From positions 62,001-126,000 of the forward strand of contig CBDDFS010000002.1 in NCBI GenBank assembly GCA_965227255.1: 64,000 nucleotides of DNA, in the 5' to 3' direction. Shown one piece after another: positions 45,035-53,339 of this stretch. The stretch's first letter is position 1. Every line of letters begins with the position of its first letter. The notes below the pieces were generated by a model. It had not been told where the DNA came from. It did not search any database and saw nothing but the letters and a program-made list of their open reading frames with translations. This stretch comes from CBDDFS01 sp965227255 (GTDB taxonomy: Bacteria > Bacteroidota > Bacteroidia > Flavobacteriales_E > Vicingaceae). The position numbers and the translations under genes are program-made.

Positions 45035-45055
45035 GGATTCAAAAATATATGATTC

Positions 45056-46045
45056 TTAATTATAAGCCCATTTAACATAAACAGATCCCCAGGTAAACCC
45101 TCCACCAAAGGCCGCAAGAATTATGTTGTCGCCCTTGTGCAATTGATTTTCCCATTCCCATAAACAAAGAGGAATCGTACCTGCTGTTGTATTGCCAAAC
45201 TTTTGAATGTTCAGCATAACTTTTTCACTGCCAACACCCATTCTATCTGCTGTGGCATCTATAATTCTTTTATTGGCCTGATGTGGAACCAACCATGCAA
45301 TGTCATCGCTCTTTAAATTGTTGCGCTCCATGATTTCGTAAGAAACATCAGCCATATTGGTGACAGCAAATTTAAACACTGCCTTTCCCTCCTGGTAAAC
45401 AAAGTGTTCTCTGTCGGTAACCGTTTTAACCGAAGCCGGTTTAACAGAGCCTCCTGCTTTTTGATGCAAGTATTCAACACCCGACCCATCACTTCTCAGG
45501 ATTGAATCTACAATACCATAACCTTCTTCATCCGGTTCAAGAAGAACTGCACCGCAACCATCACCAAATATGATACACGTGGTTCTATCGGTGTAATCCA
45601 CTATGGATGACATCTTATCGGCTCCAACTACAATCACTTTCTTATAAGTTCCGCTTTCAATAAACTTTGAGCCAGTAGCAAGGGCATAAAGAAATCCTGA
45701 GCAAGCCGCATTGATATCATAACCAAAAGCATTTTTCGCTCCAACTTTATCAGTAATCAGATTAGCTGTTGCCGGAAACACATGGTCAGGAGTTACTGTC
45801 GCGCAGATCAACATGTCGATCTCTTCAGCACCAATTCCACGTTTTTCAAGGATCTCATTTACAGCGTGTACTGCCATGTCTGAAGTGCCCAGACCTTCTC
45901 CCTTCTGAATTCTTCTTTCCTTAATTCCGGTTCTTGTTGTGATCCATTCATCTGTTGTGTCGACCAACTTGGTCAATTCTTCATTTGTCAACACATATTC
46001 CGGAACGTAACCTCCTACGGCAGTTATGGCCGCTGTTGTTTTCAT
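45056..46045 (-). CDS. fabH: 3-oxoacyl-ACP synthase III
   Basis: The 329-residue condensing enzyme starts fatty acid synthesis from acyl-CoA and malonyl-ACP. The catalytic triad is visible as C115 (NAACSGFLYAL), His in VPHQANKRII and Asn in GNTTAGTIPL. It follows plsX by 18 bases, the classical plsX-fabH order. Confidence 0.97.
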   Translation of the reverse strand: MKTTAAITAVGGYVPEYVLTNEELTKLVDTTDEWITTRTGIKERRIQKGEGLGTSDMAVHAVNEILEKRGIGAEEIDMLICATVTPDHVFPATANLITDKVGAKNAFGYDINAACSGFLYALATGSKFIESGTYKKVIVVGADKMSSIVDYTDRTTCIIFGDGCGAVLLEPDEEGYGIVDSILRSDGSGVEYLHQKAGGSVKPASVKTVTDREHFVYQEGKAVFKFAVTNMADVSYEIMERNNLKSDDIAWLVPHQANKRIIDATADRMGVGSEKVMLNIQKFGNTTAGTIPLCLWEWENQLHKGDNIILAAFGGGFTWGSVYVKWAYN

Positions 46046-46063
46046 AAGATGAAAGTAATTATA

Positions 46064-47002
46064 TTAATTAAATACCGCTTTAATTCTATCTGATAATTTG
46101 GATTCCACTACATCCCGCGCTAAAACCAGCATATTTTTAATGGCCTTATCGTTCGAAATTCCATGACCAAGAATCACATTCGAATTGATTCCAAGAATGG
46201 GTGTTCCTCCGTAATATTCGTAATTAAATCTGTCGAAAAATTCATCCTGCAGATTTCGCCTTTTATACAATGAATAAAAAGCTTCCATTTCTTTTAGCAC
46301 AACATTACCTGTAAAACCATCACAAACAATAATGTCGGCTTTATCTGAAAACAGATCCCGACCTTCAATATTTCCAACAAAGTTGAAGTCTTTCGTCTCT
46401 TTCATCAGAGAATAGGTTGCCTGGGTAAGCAAATTCCCCTTTCCTTCCTCTTCACCGATATTCAATAAGCCAACTTTCGGATCTTCTATTTTATAGACAA
46501 GATTAAGATAAAGCGAACCCAGAATCGCAAACTGATAAAGAACATCTGGTTTGCAATCTGCATTGGTCCCAACATCAAGAATGATTCCAACACCTCCGCT
46601 TTCTTTAGGCACTACCGTGGTGATGCTCGGTCTGATCACGCCGGGAATGGCTCTAACTGTGTACATGGAGCCTACGAGCATCGCGCCGGTATTTCCGACA
46701 CTGCAAAAGGCATCTATTTTCTTTTCCTTTAGAAGACCGAAGCCAATGGCAATACTTGAATTTGGTTTTTTCCCGAAAACCTTAGTCGGATGCTCGTTCA
46801 TTTCGATAACATCCTCGGCATGAACTATGGTGAAGTCGTCTTTACTTCCTCCATGTTCGGAAATCTTTTTCTCTATTGTTGAACCGTCCCCAATAAGAAA
46901 TAGCTCACATTCTTCTCCAAGTTCCTCCTTGGCAAGAAGTGAGCCTTTTACTGTAGAATCGGGGGCGTAGTCGCCGCCCATGATGTCTATTCCGATTTTC
47001 AC
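46064..47002 (-). CDS. plsX: Phosphate acyltransferase PlsX
   Basis: The 312-residue enzyme converts acyl-ACP to acyl-phosphate for phospholipid synthesis. GIDIMGGDYAPDSTVKG, SVGNTGAMLVG, DVGTNADCKP and DGFTGNVVLKE are diagnostic. It lies between rpmF and fabH, as in many bacteria. Confidence 0.97.
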   Translation of the reverse strand: MKIGIDIMGGDYAPDSTVKGSLLAKEELGEECELFLIGDGSTIEKKISEHGGSKDDFTIVHAEDVIEMNEHPTKVFGKKPNSSIAIGFGLLKEKKIDAFCSVGNTGAMLVGSMYTVRAIPGVIRPSITTVVPKESGGVGIILDVGTNADCKPDVLYQFAILGSLYLNLVYKIEDPKVGLLNIGEEEGKGNLLTQATYSLMKETKDFNFVGNIEGRDLFSDKADIIVCDGFTGNVVLKEMEAFYSLYKRRNLQDEFFDRFNYEYYGGTPILGINSNVILGHGISNDKAIKNMLVLARDVVESKLSDRIKAVFN

Positions 47003-47060
47003 AAATAGCTAGATTCAAATAATTGAATCTGAATGCAATGATAAAAAATCGAGGGAAAAG

Positions 47061-47246
47061 TTATACTGCGATGTCCTTTTCAATCGCTTGCTTTCCTTTG
47101 TAATATCCACATTCATTACAAACTCTGTGGTATAATACCGGAGCTCCGCAATTCGAACAAGTAGCAATTGTTGGTGCAACAGCCTTGTAGTGAGTTCTTC
47201 TCTTATCCCTTCTCGTCTTTGAGATCTTTCGTTTAGGATGCGCCAT
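47061..47246 (-). CDS. rpmF: 50S ribosomal protein L32
   Basis: The 61-residue protein begins MAHPKRKISKTRRDKRRTH and has a zinc ribbon with CSNC and CNEC. It lies between the DUF177 gene and plsX, the widely conserved rpmF-plsX neighbourhood. Confidence 0.97.
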   Translation of the reverse strand: MAHPKRKISKTRRDKRRTHYKAVAPTIATCSNCGAPVLYHRVCNECGYYKGKQAIEKDIAV

Positions 47247-47264
47247 AATTCTAAATCTTAACTT

Positions 47265-47762
47265 TTATATTTCCTTTAATTTCTGCCACCTTGGATCCAC
47301 ATCATCCTCCGATGGTTTTTCCCGGTATTCACCAAGCTTCTTTATTATTTCCTGATTGCAGTCCTTCTCATCATGCACATGTCTTACTGGCAACATAAGA
47401 CTTAGGCTTTCATAGAAATACTGCTCCAGGTTCAATTCATGTTCGTGATCTTCCAGTACGATCAACTCATCAAGGTCTTCATGGTGAGACTGACCGAACT
47501 TCACAACAAGTTTACTTTCTCCATCAACCGACACTTCAACCGGATCATTGCAACGATCGCAAGGCATGCTGGCCCGACCTTTGTAATGAAACTTCATGTC
47601 CATCATATTTCCCGTCTTGTACAAATTCAGTTCTATACTGAATTCTGCATCAAGAATCTCTTCATTCCCATTCCTTTCAAATACAGCTCTGTCGGCGTCA
47701 AAAGTCAGGTGATGTTCACCCGGACTCATTTGCTCAAATTGCAAAACATATGGACCCTTCAT
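47265..47762 (-). CDS. DUF177/YceD-family protein
   Basis: The 165-residue protein has the family's CDRC motif (ASMPCDRCNDPVEV) and an acidic C-terminal region ending in DDVDPRWQKLKEI. The E. coli homologue YceD affects 23S rRNA accumulation and is likewise encoded next to rpmF. It is the first gene of the fatty-acid operon. TACCTTTG (47787-47794, minus strand) lies 24 bases before its start. Confidence 0.88.
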   Translation of the reverse strand: MKGPYVLQFEQMSPGEHHLTFDADRAVFERNGNEEILDAEFSIELNLYKTGNMMDMKFHYKGRASMPCDRCNDPVEVSVDGESKLVVKFGQSHHEDLDELIVLEDHEHELNLEQYFYESLSLMLPVRHVHDEKDCNQEIIKKLGEYREKPSEDDVDPRWQKLKEI

Positions 47763-47786
47763 GACCTGTAAAAATTAAAAGGGGCG

Positions 47787-47794
47787 CAAAGGTA
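47787..47794 (-). promoter_or_regulatory. TAnnTTTG -7 element of the DUF177-accC operon
   Basis: TACCTTTG followed by CGCCCC on the minus strand precedes the first gene of the operon. No clear -33 was found. Confidence 0.45.
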
Positions 47795-47809
47795 AATAAT
47801 TTTACTCTT

Positions 47810-48841
47810 TTATACTGATTCTGCCTCTCTTAGTGCTAATTCTTCTTCTCGTTTTCTGAAAATGTCAATGGCATAATAGAGGGCCGACCTCAAGGAAGAT
47901 TCATGAGCTTCTCCTTTTCCTGCTATTTCATATGCAGTGCCATGATCGGGAGAAGTTCGTACGAAGGACAGTCCAGCCGTATAATTCACCCCATTTTCAA
48001 AACTCAATGTTTTGAATGGAATAAGGGCCTGATCATGATACATGGCAAGAATAGCATCGAAATTTGTGTAATTGCCTGATCCGAAAAATCCGTCAGATGG
48101 ATATGGCCCAACAGCTATTATTCCTTTGGTTTTCACCTGTTCTATAGCCGGTGATATAATTTCCTTTTCTTCTGTTCCCAACATGCCTTCTTCTCCTGCA
48201 TGAGGATTCAAACCCAGGACGGCAATTCTGGGTTTGGCAATTCCGAAATCATTTTTCATGCTTCGGTTCAATGCCTCGATTTTTTCGATGACAGATTCGA
48301 CTGTGATTTTCTCCTTGACCTGTCCAATCGAAACATGACCCGTAACCATGGCAATTTTCATCTTTTCTGAACACAGGATCATCAGGGCTTCTCCCTTATC
48401 CATCTCTGCCAGGTAACCAGTGTGGCCGGTGAAACCCTCGTTGAAGAGCTCTATATTCTTTTTGTTCAGAGGTGATGTTACTACTACATCAATGATTCCT
48501 TCTTTGGCATGTTCGGCACACAATTTCAGCGACTCGAATGCCAGTTTTCCTCCCTCAGACGTGGCCTGACCTACTTCAATACTGGTTTCTTCCTTTAGAC
48601 AATCAATCACATTAACCTTATTCTTTTTCGGCTTGGAAGGGTCTTTCAATTCGCTCAAGGCCAGGTCAGGCAAATGAAGTATCGATTTATAATGTTTCAA
48701 TACCTGCATTGAACCATAGATTACCGGCGTGCAGAAATCCATGATGCGCGAATCCGAAAAAACCTTGAGAATAATTTCAGGTCCTATACCATTCGGATCA
48801 CCCAAAGTAATACCTGCGACGATTTTTCGTTTTTCTTTCAT
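47810..48841 (-). CDS. pdxA: 4-hydroxythreonine-4-phosphate dehydrogenase
   Basis: The 343-residue NAD-dependent enzyme makes the amine substrate of PdxJ in pyridoxal phosphate synthesis. GITLGDPNGIGPEI, VTSPLNKKNI, GHTGYLAE, MYHDQALIPFK and FVRTSPDHGTAYE are diagnostic. I start at the ATG giving MKEKRKIVAGITLGD; the earlier TTG adds 13 residues with no family match. It diverges from the THxxG-type adhesin gene across 84 bases. Confidence 0.96.
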   Translation of the reverse strand: MKEKRKIVAGITLGDPNGIGPEIILKVFSDSRIMDFCTPVIYGSMQVLKHYKSILHLPDLALSELKDPSKPKKNKVNVIDCLKEETSIEVGQATSEGGKLAFESLKLCAEHAKEGIIDVVVTSPLNKKNIELFNEGFTGHTGYLAEMDKGEALMILCSEKMKIAMVTGHVSIGQVKEKITVESVIEKIEALNRSMKNDFGIAKPRIAVLGLNPHAGEEGMLGTEEKEIISPAIEQVKTKGIIAVGPYPSDGFFGSGNYTNFDAILAMYHDQALIPFKTLSFENGVNYTAGLSFVRTSPDHGTAYEIAGKGEAHESSLRSALYYAIDIFRKREEELALREAESV

Positions 48842-48925
48842 TTGACTCCTAACTTTTTCGCGGAATTTATTGTTTGACAAGCAAGAGACATAATTTCGTA
48901 ATTTAGAAAGTCCAAATTTAAGGAA

Positions 48926-51703
48926 TTGAAGATCAGCGTGACACTTGGTTTTAACGAGGTTTTCAAGAAGGTATTTCTTGCCTTCCTGGCAATTCTTTTA
49001 TTTGGTTCATTGTCTGCCACGCACAACAGGGCTGGTGAGATCATTTATGAGCGAATTCAGGGTGGGAAGTTCAAGATTACCATCATCACATTCACTGAAA
49101 TAAATAATAACAATGCGGACAGGGATACACTGGAATTAATATTTGGGGACGGCACCTCGGCCAAAGTGGCCAGAACCACCAAGCAGCCCGGTTATAATGG
49201 CTTTTCCAATATTCAAAGAAATACATACGTCACCAATCATACCTATTCCGGTACCGGAACATATCTCTTGAGTGTTCTCGATCCAAACAGAAATGGTGGT
49301 GTAGTGAATATTCCCAATTCCATTGAAAGAAAATTTTACATCGAATCTTATCTGAATATTACACTCGGCACATCCAATAATTCGGCAATACTTACCCGCG
49401 ACCCGATAGCCTTTGCCTGCAACAAAGTGCCATTTTATTATAATCCGGCGGCATATGACCCTGACGGAGACAGCCTGCATTTTGAAATGGTTCCTTGTAA
49501 AGCTGACTTTGGACTAGACATTCCGGACTACCAATTCCCGGACGCAAGCGTTGAATTCAGCATTGATCCAAACAATGGAATACTTACCTGGAATACACCC
49601 GTCACTGCAGGCGAATATAACGTTGCCATTCGAATTTCGGAATACAGAAAGGTGGTCACTGCTAACGGCACGAAACAGATCAAGCTCGTTGGAAATATTC
49701 TGCGAGATATGCAGATTACAGTTTATTCCAATTGCAGCAATCAGCCACCTGACATTTCACCGGTGCAGGATTACTGCGTGGAGGCTGGTGACACTCTGGA
49801 CTTTAAAGTTTTTGCCAATGATCCGAATGGCGATGTCGTTTCATTAAATGCATATGGTGGACCTATGATCATTCCTCCGGTGGCTCAATTCTCTTCAAAT
49901 TATAATCCTTCTCCTCCTACCCCGGGTGCAACGGGAAGTTTCTACTGGGAGACAGCATGTAGTCATGTTAGAAAGAATCCGTTCAAAATGACATTTGAAG
50001 CGGTTGATGATGGCTTCCCTATTCTAGCTAATTATCAGGTTTCTGACATTCTGGTTGTTGCTCCACCGGTGAGAAATGTAGAAGCAACACCGGCTTCCAG
50101 TAATATCAGATTGACTTGGGATGAACAAGAATGCTCTCAAGGTATAGGGTATCGCATTTACCGCAGAAGTGGACCAACAGGTTTTGTGCCGGATTCTTGT
50201 GAAACAGGTGTTCCTCCTGAATTGGGTTATACACTCATTCATGAAAGCAACGATATAGAAGAGACCGAATACCTTGATGTGAACTTTGAACAGGGATTGA
50301 TCCCAGGTGTGGTGTATTGCTATCTGATCGTGACATATTTCGCAGATGATGCCGAGAGTTATGCTTCGGCAGAAGTCTGCACTCAACTGGAAAAAGATGT
50401 TCCGATCCTTACCAATGTTGACGTAGTGACGACAAATTCCTCAAGCGGAGAAATATATGTAGCATGGTCTCCACCAAATGAGCACAACACCGATTTGTAT
50501 CCGGGGCCTTACAGATACAGGATTTTGAGAACTGAAAAACGAAATTTCGATGCATTTGTGATCATAGATTCATTAGAGGGAATAAATGACACAACATACA
50601 ATGATATAAATCTGAATACCCTGAACGAAGAATACACCTATAAGATCGAAATGCTGGATCTGAATGTCAAAGAAAATGGCCCGCCGATCTCAATGGGCTT
50701 TTCTGTTCTGGGCTCATCCATCTTCTTAAGGTCCGATCCTAAAGACAATGAACTAAGGCTTTACTGGAATGAACTGGTGCCATGGAATAATTACCTGTAC
50801 ACCATTTACAAACAAAATACGGAAGGTACTTTCGACAGCATTGCAAGTACCACGGAACCGAGGTTCGTTGATTCGAATCTAACGAACGGAAATGAGTATT
50901 GCTACAAAGTTGTCAGCATAGGCGAGTATTCATTACCGAGTATAGCCAAGCCACTATTTAATGCCTCTCAGGAGCACTGCAACAGACCTGTTGACCTTCA
51001 GGCACCTTGCGCTCCGGATCTGGATCTTTATGTTGATGACTGCATAAGTGTTGCCGAATATTTGAAATTGAATGACTACAGGTGTGGTGAAGGAGATTCA
51101 ACTGAAATTGAAAAGGTAGAACTGAGATGGACCAATCCAAATCTTGAGTGCGACACAACCGATGATGTTGTAGAAACACGGCTTTTCTATAGTCCAACAA
51201 TCAATGGAAACTTCAGTCTCATCTATGAAGAATACATTAATACAGAACCTGGATATCAGCAACCTGATGAATTTACATTCGATCATATTCGATCCAACAC
51301 AAGAGCAGGTTGTTATTATGTTACTGCGATTGATTCCTTCGGCAATGTCAGTCCCACTTCTGACACTCTTTGCTCTGAGAATTGTCTGATATACGAATTA
51401 CCAAATGTGTTCACGCCAAATGCCGATGGATACAACGATCTCTTTATTCCATTCCCATATTGTTATGTTGAAGAAGTAGAAATGAAGATCTACAACAGAT
51501 GGGGTAACTTGGTTTACGAGACTGATGATCCGGATATCCTCTGGGATGGCATGAATGAATTCACAAAAGAACCAGTACCGGACGGGGTTTATTTCTATAC
51601 CTGTCTCGTTAGGCAGATCTCTGTTGAAGGTTTGAAAGAGGCTGAATTAAAAGGTAATGTCCATGTTCTTGGCAGCAGTGTAAGTGAATCCCCATCAGAT
51701 TAG
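48926..51703 (+). CDS. THxxxG-type surface protein with FN3-like domains, T9SS type B sorted
   Basis: The 925-residue protein has a signal peptide ending LSA, then THNRAGEIIYERIQGG, the same N-terminal domain type as the paralogues at 53-59 kb. The middle holds PPDISP-starting Ig-like and fibronectin III-like domains (VRNVEATPASSNIRLTWDEQ, about 380-700). The end has VFTPNADGYNDLFIPF, IYNRWGNLVYE and VPDGVYFYTCL, the type B T9SS domain. A TTG start is used, preceded by AAGGA; no ATG lies in the N-terminal region. The ribE start is only 2 bases after the stop, so the two may be co-transcribed. The ligand is unknown. Confidence 0.87.
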   Translation: MKISVTLGFNEVFKKVFLAFLAILLFGSLSATHNRAGEIIYERIQGGKFKITIITFTEINNNNADRDTLELIFGDGTSAKVARTTKQPGYNGFSNIQRNTYVTNHTYSGTGTYLLSVLDPNRNGGVVNIPNSIERKFYIESYLNITLGTSNNSAILTRDPIAFACNKVPFYYNPAAYDPDGDSLHFEMVPCKADFGLDIPDYQFPDASVEFSIDPNNGILTWNTPVTAGEYNVAIRISEYRKVVTANGTKQIKLVGNILRDMQITVYSNCSNQPPDISPVQDYCVEAGDTLDFKVFANDPNGDVVSLNAYGGPMIIPPVAQFSSNYNPSPPTPGATGSFYWETACSHVRKNPFKMTFEAVDDGFPILANYQVSDILVVAPPVRNVEATPASSNIRLTWDEQECSQGIGYRIYRRSGPTGFVPDSCETGVPPELGYTLIHESNDIEETEYLDVNFEQGLIPGVVYCYLIVTYFADDAESYASAEVCTQLEKDVPILTNVDVVTTNSSSGEIYVAWSPPNEHNTDLYPGPYRYRILRTEKRNFDAFVIIDSLEGINDTTYNDINLNTLNEEYTYKIEMLDLNVKENGPPISMGFSVLGSSIFLRSDPKDNELRLYWNELVPWNNYLYTIYKQNTEGTFDSIASTTEPRFVDSNLTNGNEYCYKVVSIGEYSLPSIAKPLFNASQEHCNRPVDLQAPCAPDLDLYVDDCISVAEYLKLNDYRCGEGDSTEIEKVELRWTNPNLECDTTDDVVETRLFYSPTINGNFSLIYEEYINTEPGYQQPDEFTFDHIRSNTRAGCYYVTAIDSFGNVSPTSDTLCSENCLIYELPNVFTPNADGYNDLFIPFPYCYVEEVEMKIYNRWGNLVYETDDPDILWDGMNEFTKEPVPDGVYFYTCLVRQISVEGLKEAELKGNVHVLGSSVSESPSD

Positions 51704-51705
51704 AT

Positions 51706-52290
51706 ATGTTCAGTGGAATTATAGAAAGCATTGGAGAGGTAAAGTCAATTGAGGAGTCAGGTAGTAACCTGACGTTTCGTATGAGCAGCCCATTCCTGGA
51801 TGAATTGAAAATAGACCAAAGTATAGCCCACAATGGTGTATGTCTCACCGTAACTGATATTGTGGATGGGACTTATTCAGTAGATGTGATCAAAGAAAGT
51901 ATCGACAGATCAAATTTGGGTGATCTCGAATTGGGTTCTAAAGTGAATCTCGAAAGAAGCTTGAGCCTGAATAGTTTACTCGATGGTCACCTGGTACAGG
52001 GACATGTGGATCAGACCGCCGTCTTAAAATCGGTCCAGAATATGGATGGTAGCTGGGTCTTTGCTTTTGATTTTGAAGACAAGGCACGACATGTGTTGAT
52101 CGACAAGGGTTCGATCTGTGTGAACGGTGTGAGCCTTACTTTATCTAAAGTGAACGATAAGGGTTTTGAAGTTTCTATCATTCCATACACTTACGAGCAC
52201 ACGAATTTTCACCAATTGAAAGAAGGCGACAGGGTAAACATCGAATTTGATGTTATTGGAAAGTACGTGGAGAAATTACAGAGATCCTAA
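51706..52290 (+). CDS. ribE: Riboflavin synthase alpha chain
   Basis: The 194-residue enzyme dismutates two 6,7-dimethyl-8-ribityllumazine molecules to riboflavin. It has two lumazine-binding repeats, seen as MFSGIIESIGEV...NGVCLTV and SLLDGHLVQGHVDQ...VNGVSLTL. It follows the surface-protein gene with a 2-base gap and overlaps the convergent metF gene by 4 bases. Confidence 0.96.
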   Translation: MFSGIIESIGEVKSIEESGSNLTFRMSSPFLDELKIDQSIAHNGVCLTVTDIVDGTYSVDVIKESIDRSNLGDLELGSKVNLERSLSLNSLLDGHLVQGHVDQTAVLKSVQNMDGSWVFAFDFEDKARHVLIDKGSICVNGVSLTLSKVNDKGFEVSIIPYTYEHTNFHQLKEGDRVNIEFDVIGKYVEKLQRS

Positions 52291-53240
52291 AAGATCTTCT
52301 CCGCAATCTGCTTAGCTGCCTGGGATTTGCCCATAGTGTAAAAATGTAGGCTGGGCACACCTGAATCGAGCAGTTCTTTGCATTGATTTATCGACCATTC
52401 TACACCAACCTGATACACATCCTCATCCGTTTTACATGAATCAATCGCCTTTGATAAATCGTATGGCAATGAGACATGGAAAAACTTCGTAATAGACTGA
52501 ATCTGACTTCTCTTTGTCAATGGTTTTAACCCGGGAATTATGGGTACGTCAATCCCATTGTCGCGGCACAGTTTGACGAAATCAAAGAATTTTTGATTGT
52601 CATAGAAAAGTTGCGTCACAATGTATTCCGCCCCAGAATCTATTTTATTCTTCAAATGGATAATGTCGGTCTCCATGTTCGGAGCTTCGAAGTGTTTTTC
52701 AGGATAACCAGCCACTCCAATGCAAAAATCTGTGGGATTGGCATTCTTCATATCCTCGTCATTATAAATACCCTTATTCAGGTTCTGAATCTGATTGACA
52801 AGGTCGAGAGCGAATTTATTTCCACCTTCTTCCGGCACAAAGTTTGGCTCCGTTTTGATTGGGTCTCCTCGAAGGGCAAGGACATTATTTATACCCAGAA
52901 AGTTGAGGTCGATAAGAGCGTTTTCCGTTTCCTCTTTTGTAAAGCCACCACAAATAAGGTGAGGAACCGCTTCCACGTCATATTTGTTCATGATGGCCGC
53001 ACAAATTCCTACCGTTCCGGGTCTTTTCTTGATCGAAACTTTTTCCAGATATCCTTTCTCTCTCTTCTTGTAAACATATTCCTCCCTATGATAGGTAACA
53101 TTAATGAAGGCCGGATTAAATTCCATAAGCGGATCAATTCCCTCATATAAGGATTGAATGCTCTTTCCTTTTAAAGGTGGAAGAATTTCAAATGACAGGA
53201 GCGGACTTTTACTGCTCTTAATTTTTTCAATGACTTTCAT
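52287..53240 (-). CDS. metF: Methylenetetrahydrofolate reductase
   Basis: The 317-residue FAD enzyme reduces 5,10-methylene-THF to 5-methyl-THF for methionine synthesis. SFEILPPLKGKS, FINVTYH, NVLALRGDP, IGVAGYPEKH and YIVTQLFYDN are diagnostic. A TAGATTTG -7 box (53262-53269, minus strand) lies 21 bases before the start. It converges on ribE. Confidence 0.96.
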   Translation of the reverse strand: MKVIEKIKSSKSPLLSFEILPPLKGKSIQSLYEGIDPLMEFNPAFINVTYHREEYVYKKREKGYLEKVSIKKRPGTVGICAAIMNKYDVEAVPHLICGGFTKEETENALIDLNFLGINNVLALRGDPIKTEPNFVPEEGGNKFALDLVNQIQNLNKGIYNDEDMKNANPTDFCIGVAGYPEKHFEAPNMETDIIHLKNKIDSGAEYIVTQLFYDNQKFFDFVKLCRDNGIDVPIIPGLKPLTKRSQIQSITKFFHVSLPYDLSKAIDSCKTDEDVYQVGVEWSINQCKELLDSGVPSLHFYTMGKSQAAKQIAEKIF

Positions 53241-53261
53241 TCAGGAGAAAATATAAAGCGC

Positions 53262-53269
53262 CAAATCTA
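53262..53269 (-). promoter_or_regulatory. TAnnTTTG -7 element of metF
   Basis: TAGATTTG followed by GCG on the minus strand lies 21 bases before metF. Confidence 0.4.
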
Positions 53270-53296
53270 CTAATTAGTGAAATTGAAAACATAAAA

Positions 53297-53322
53297 AAAG
53301 CCCCGAAGTATTTCGGGGCTTT
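53297..53322 (-). terminator. Rho-independent terminator of the surface-protein gene at 53.3 kb
   Basis: An 11-bp stem (AAAGCCCCGAA / TTCGGGGCTTT) with a 4-base loop has a T-run on the minus strand. It separates the adhesin transcript from metF. Confidence 0.9.
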
Positions 53323-53339
53323 CCTTTATTTTGATTTTA

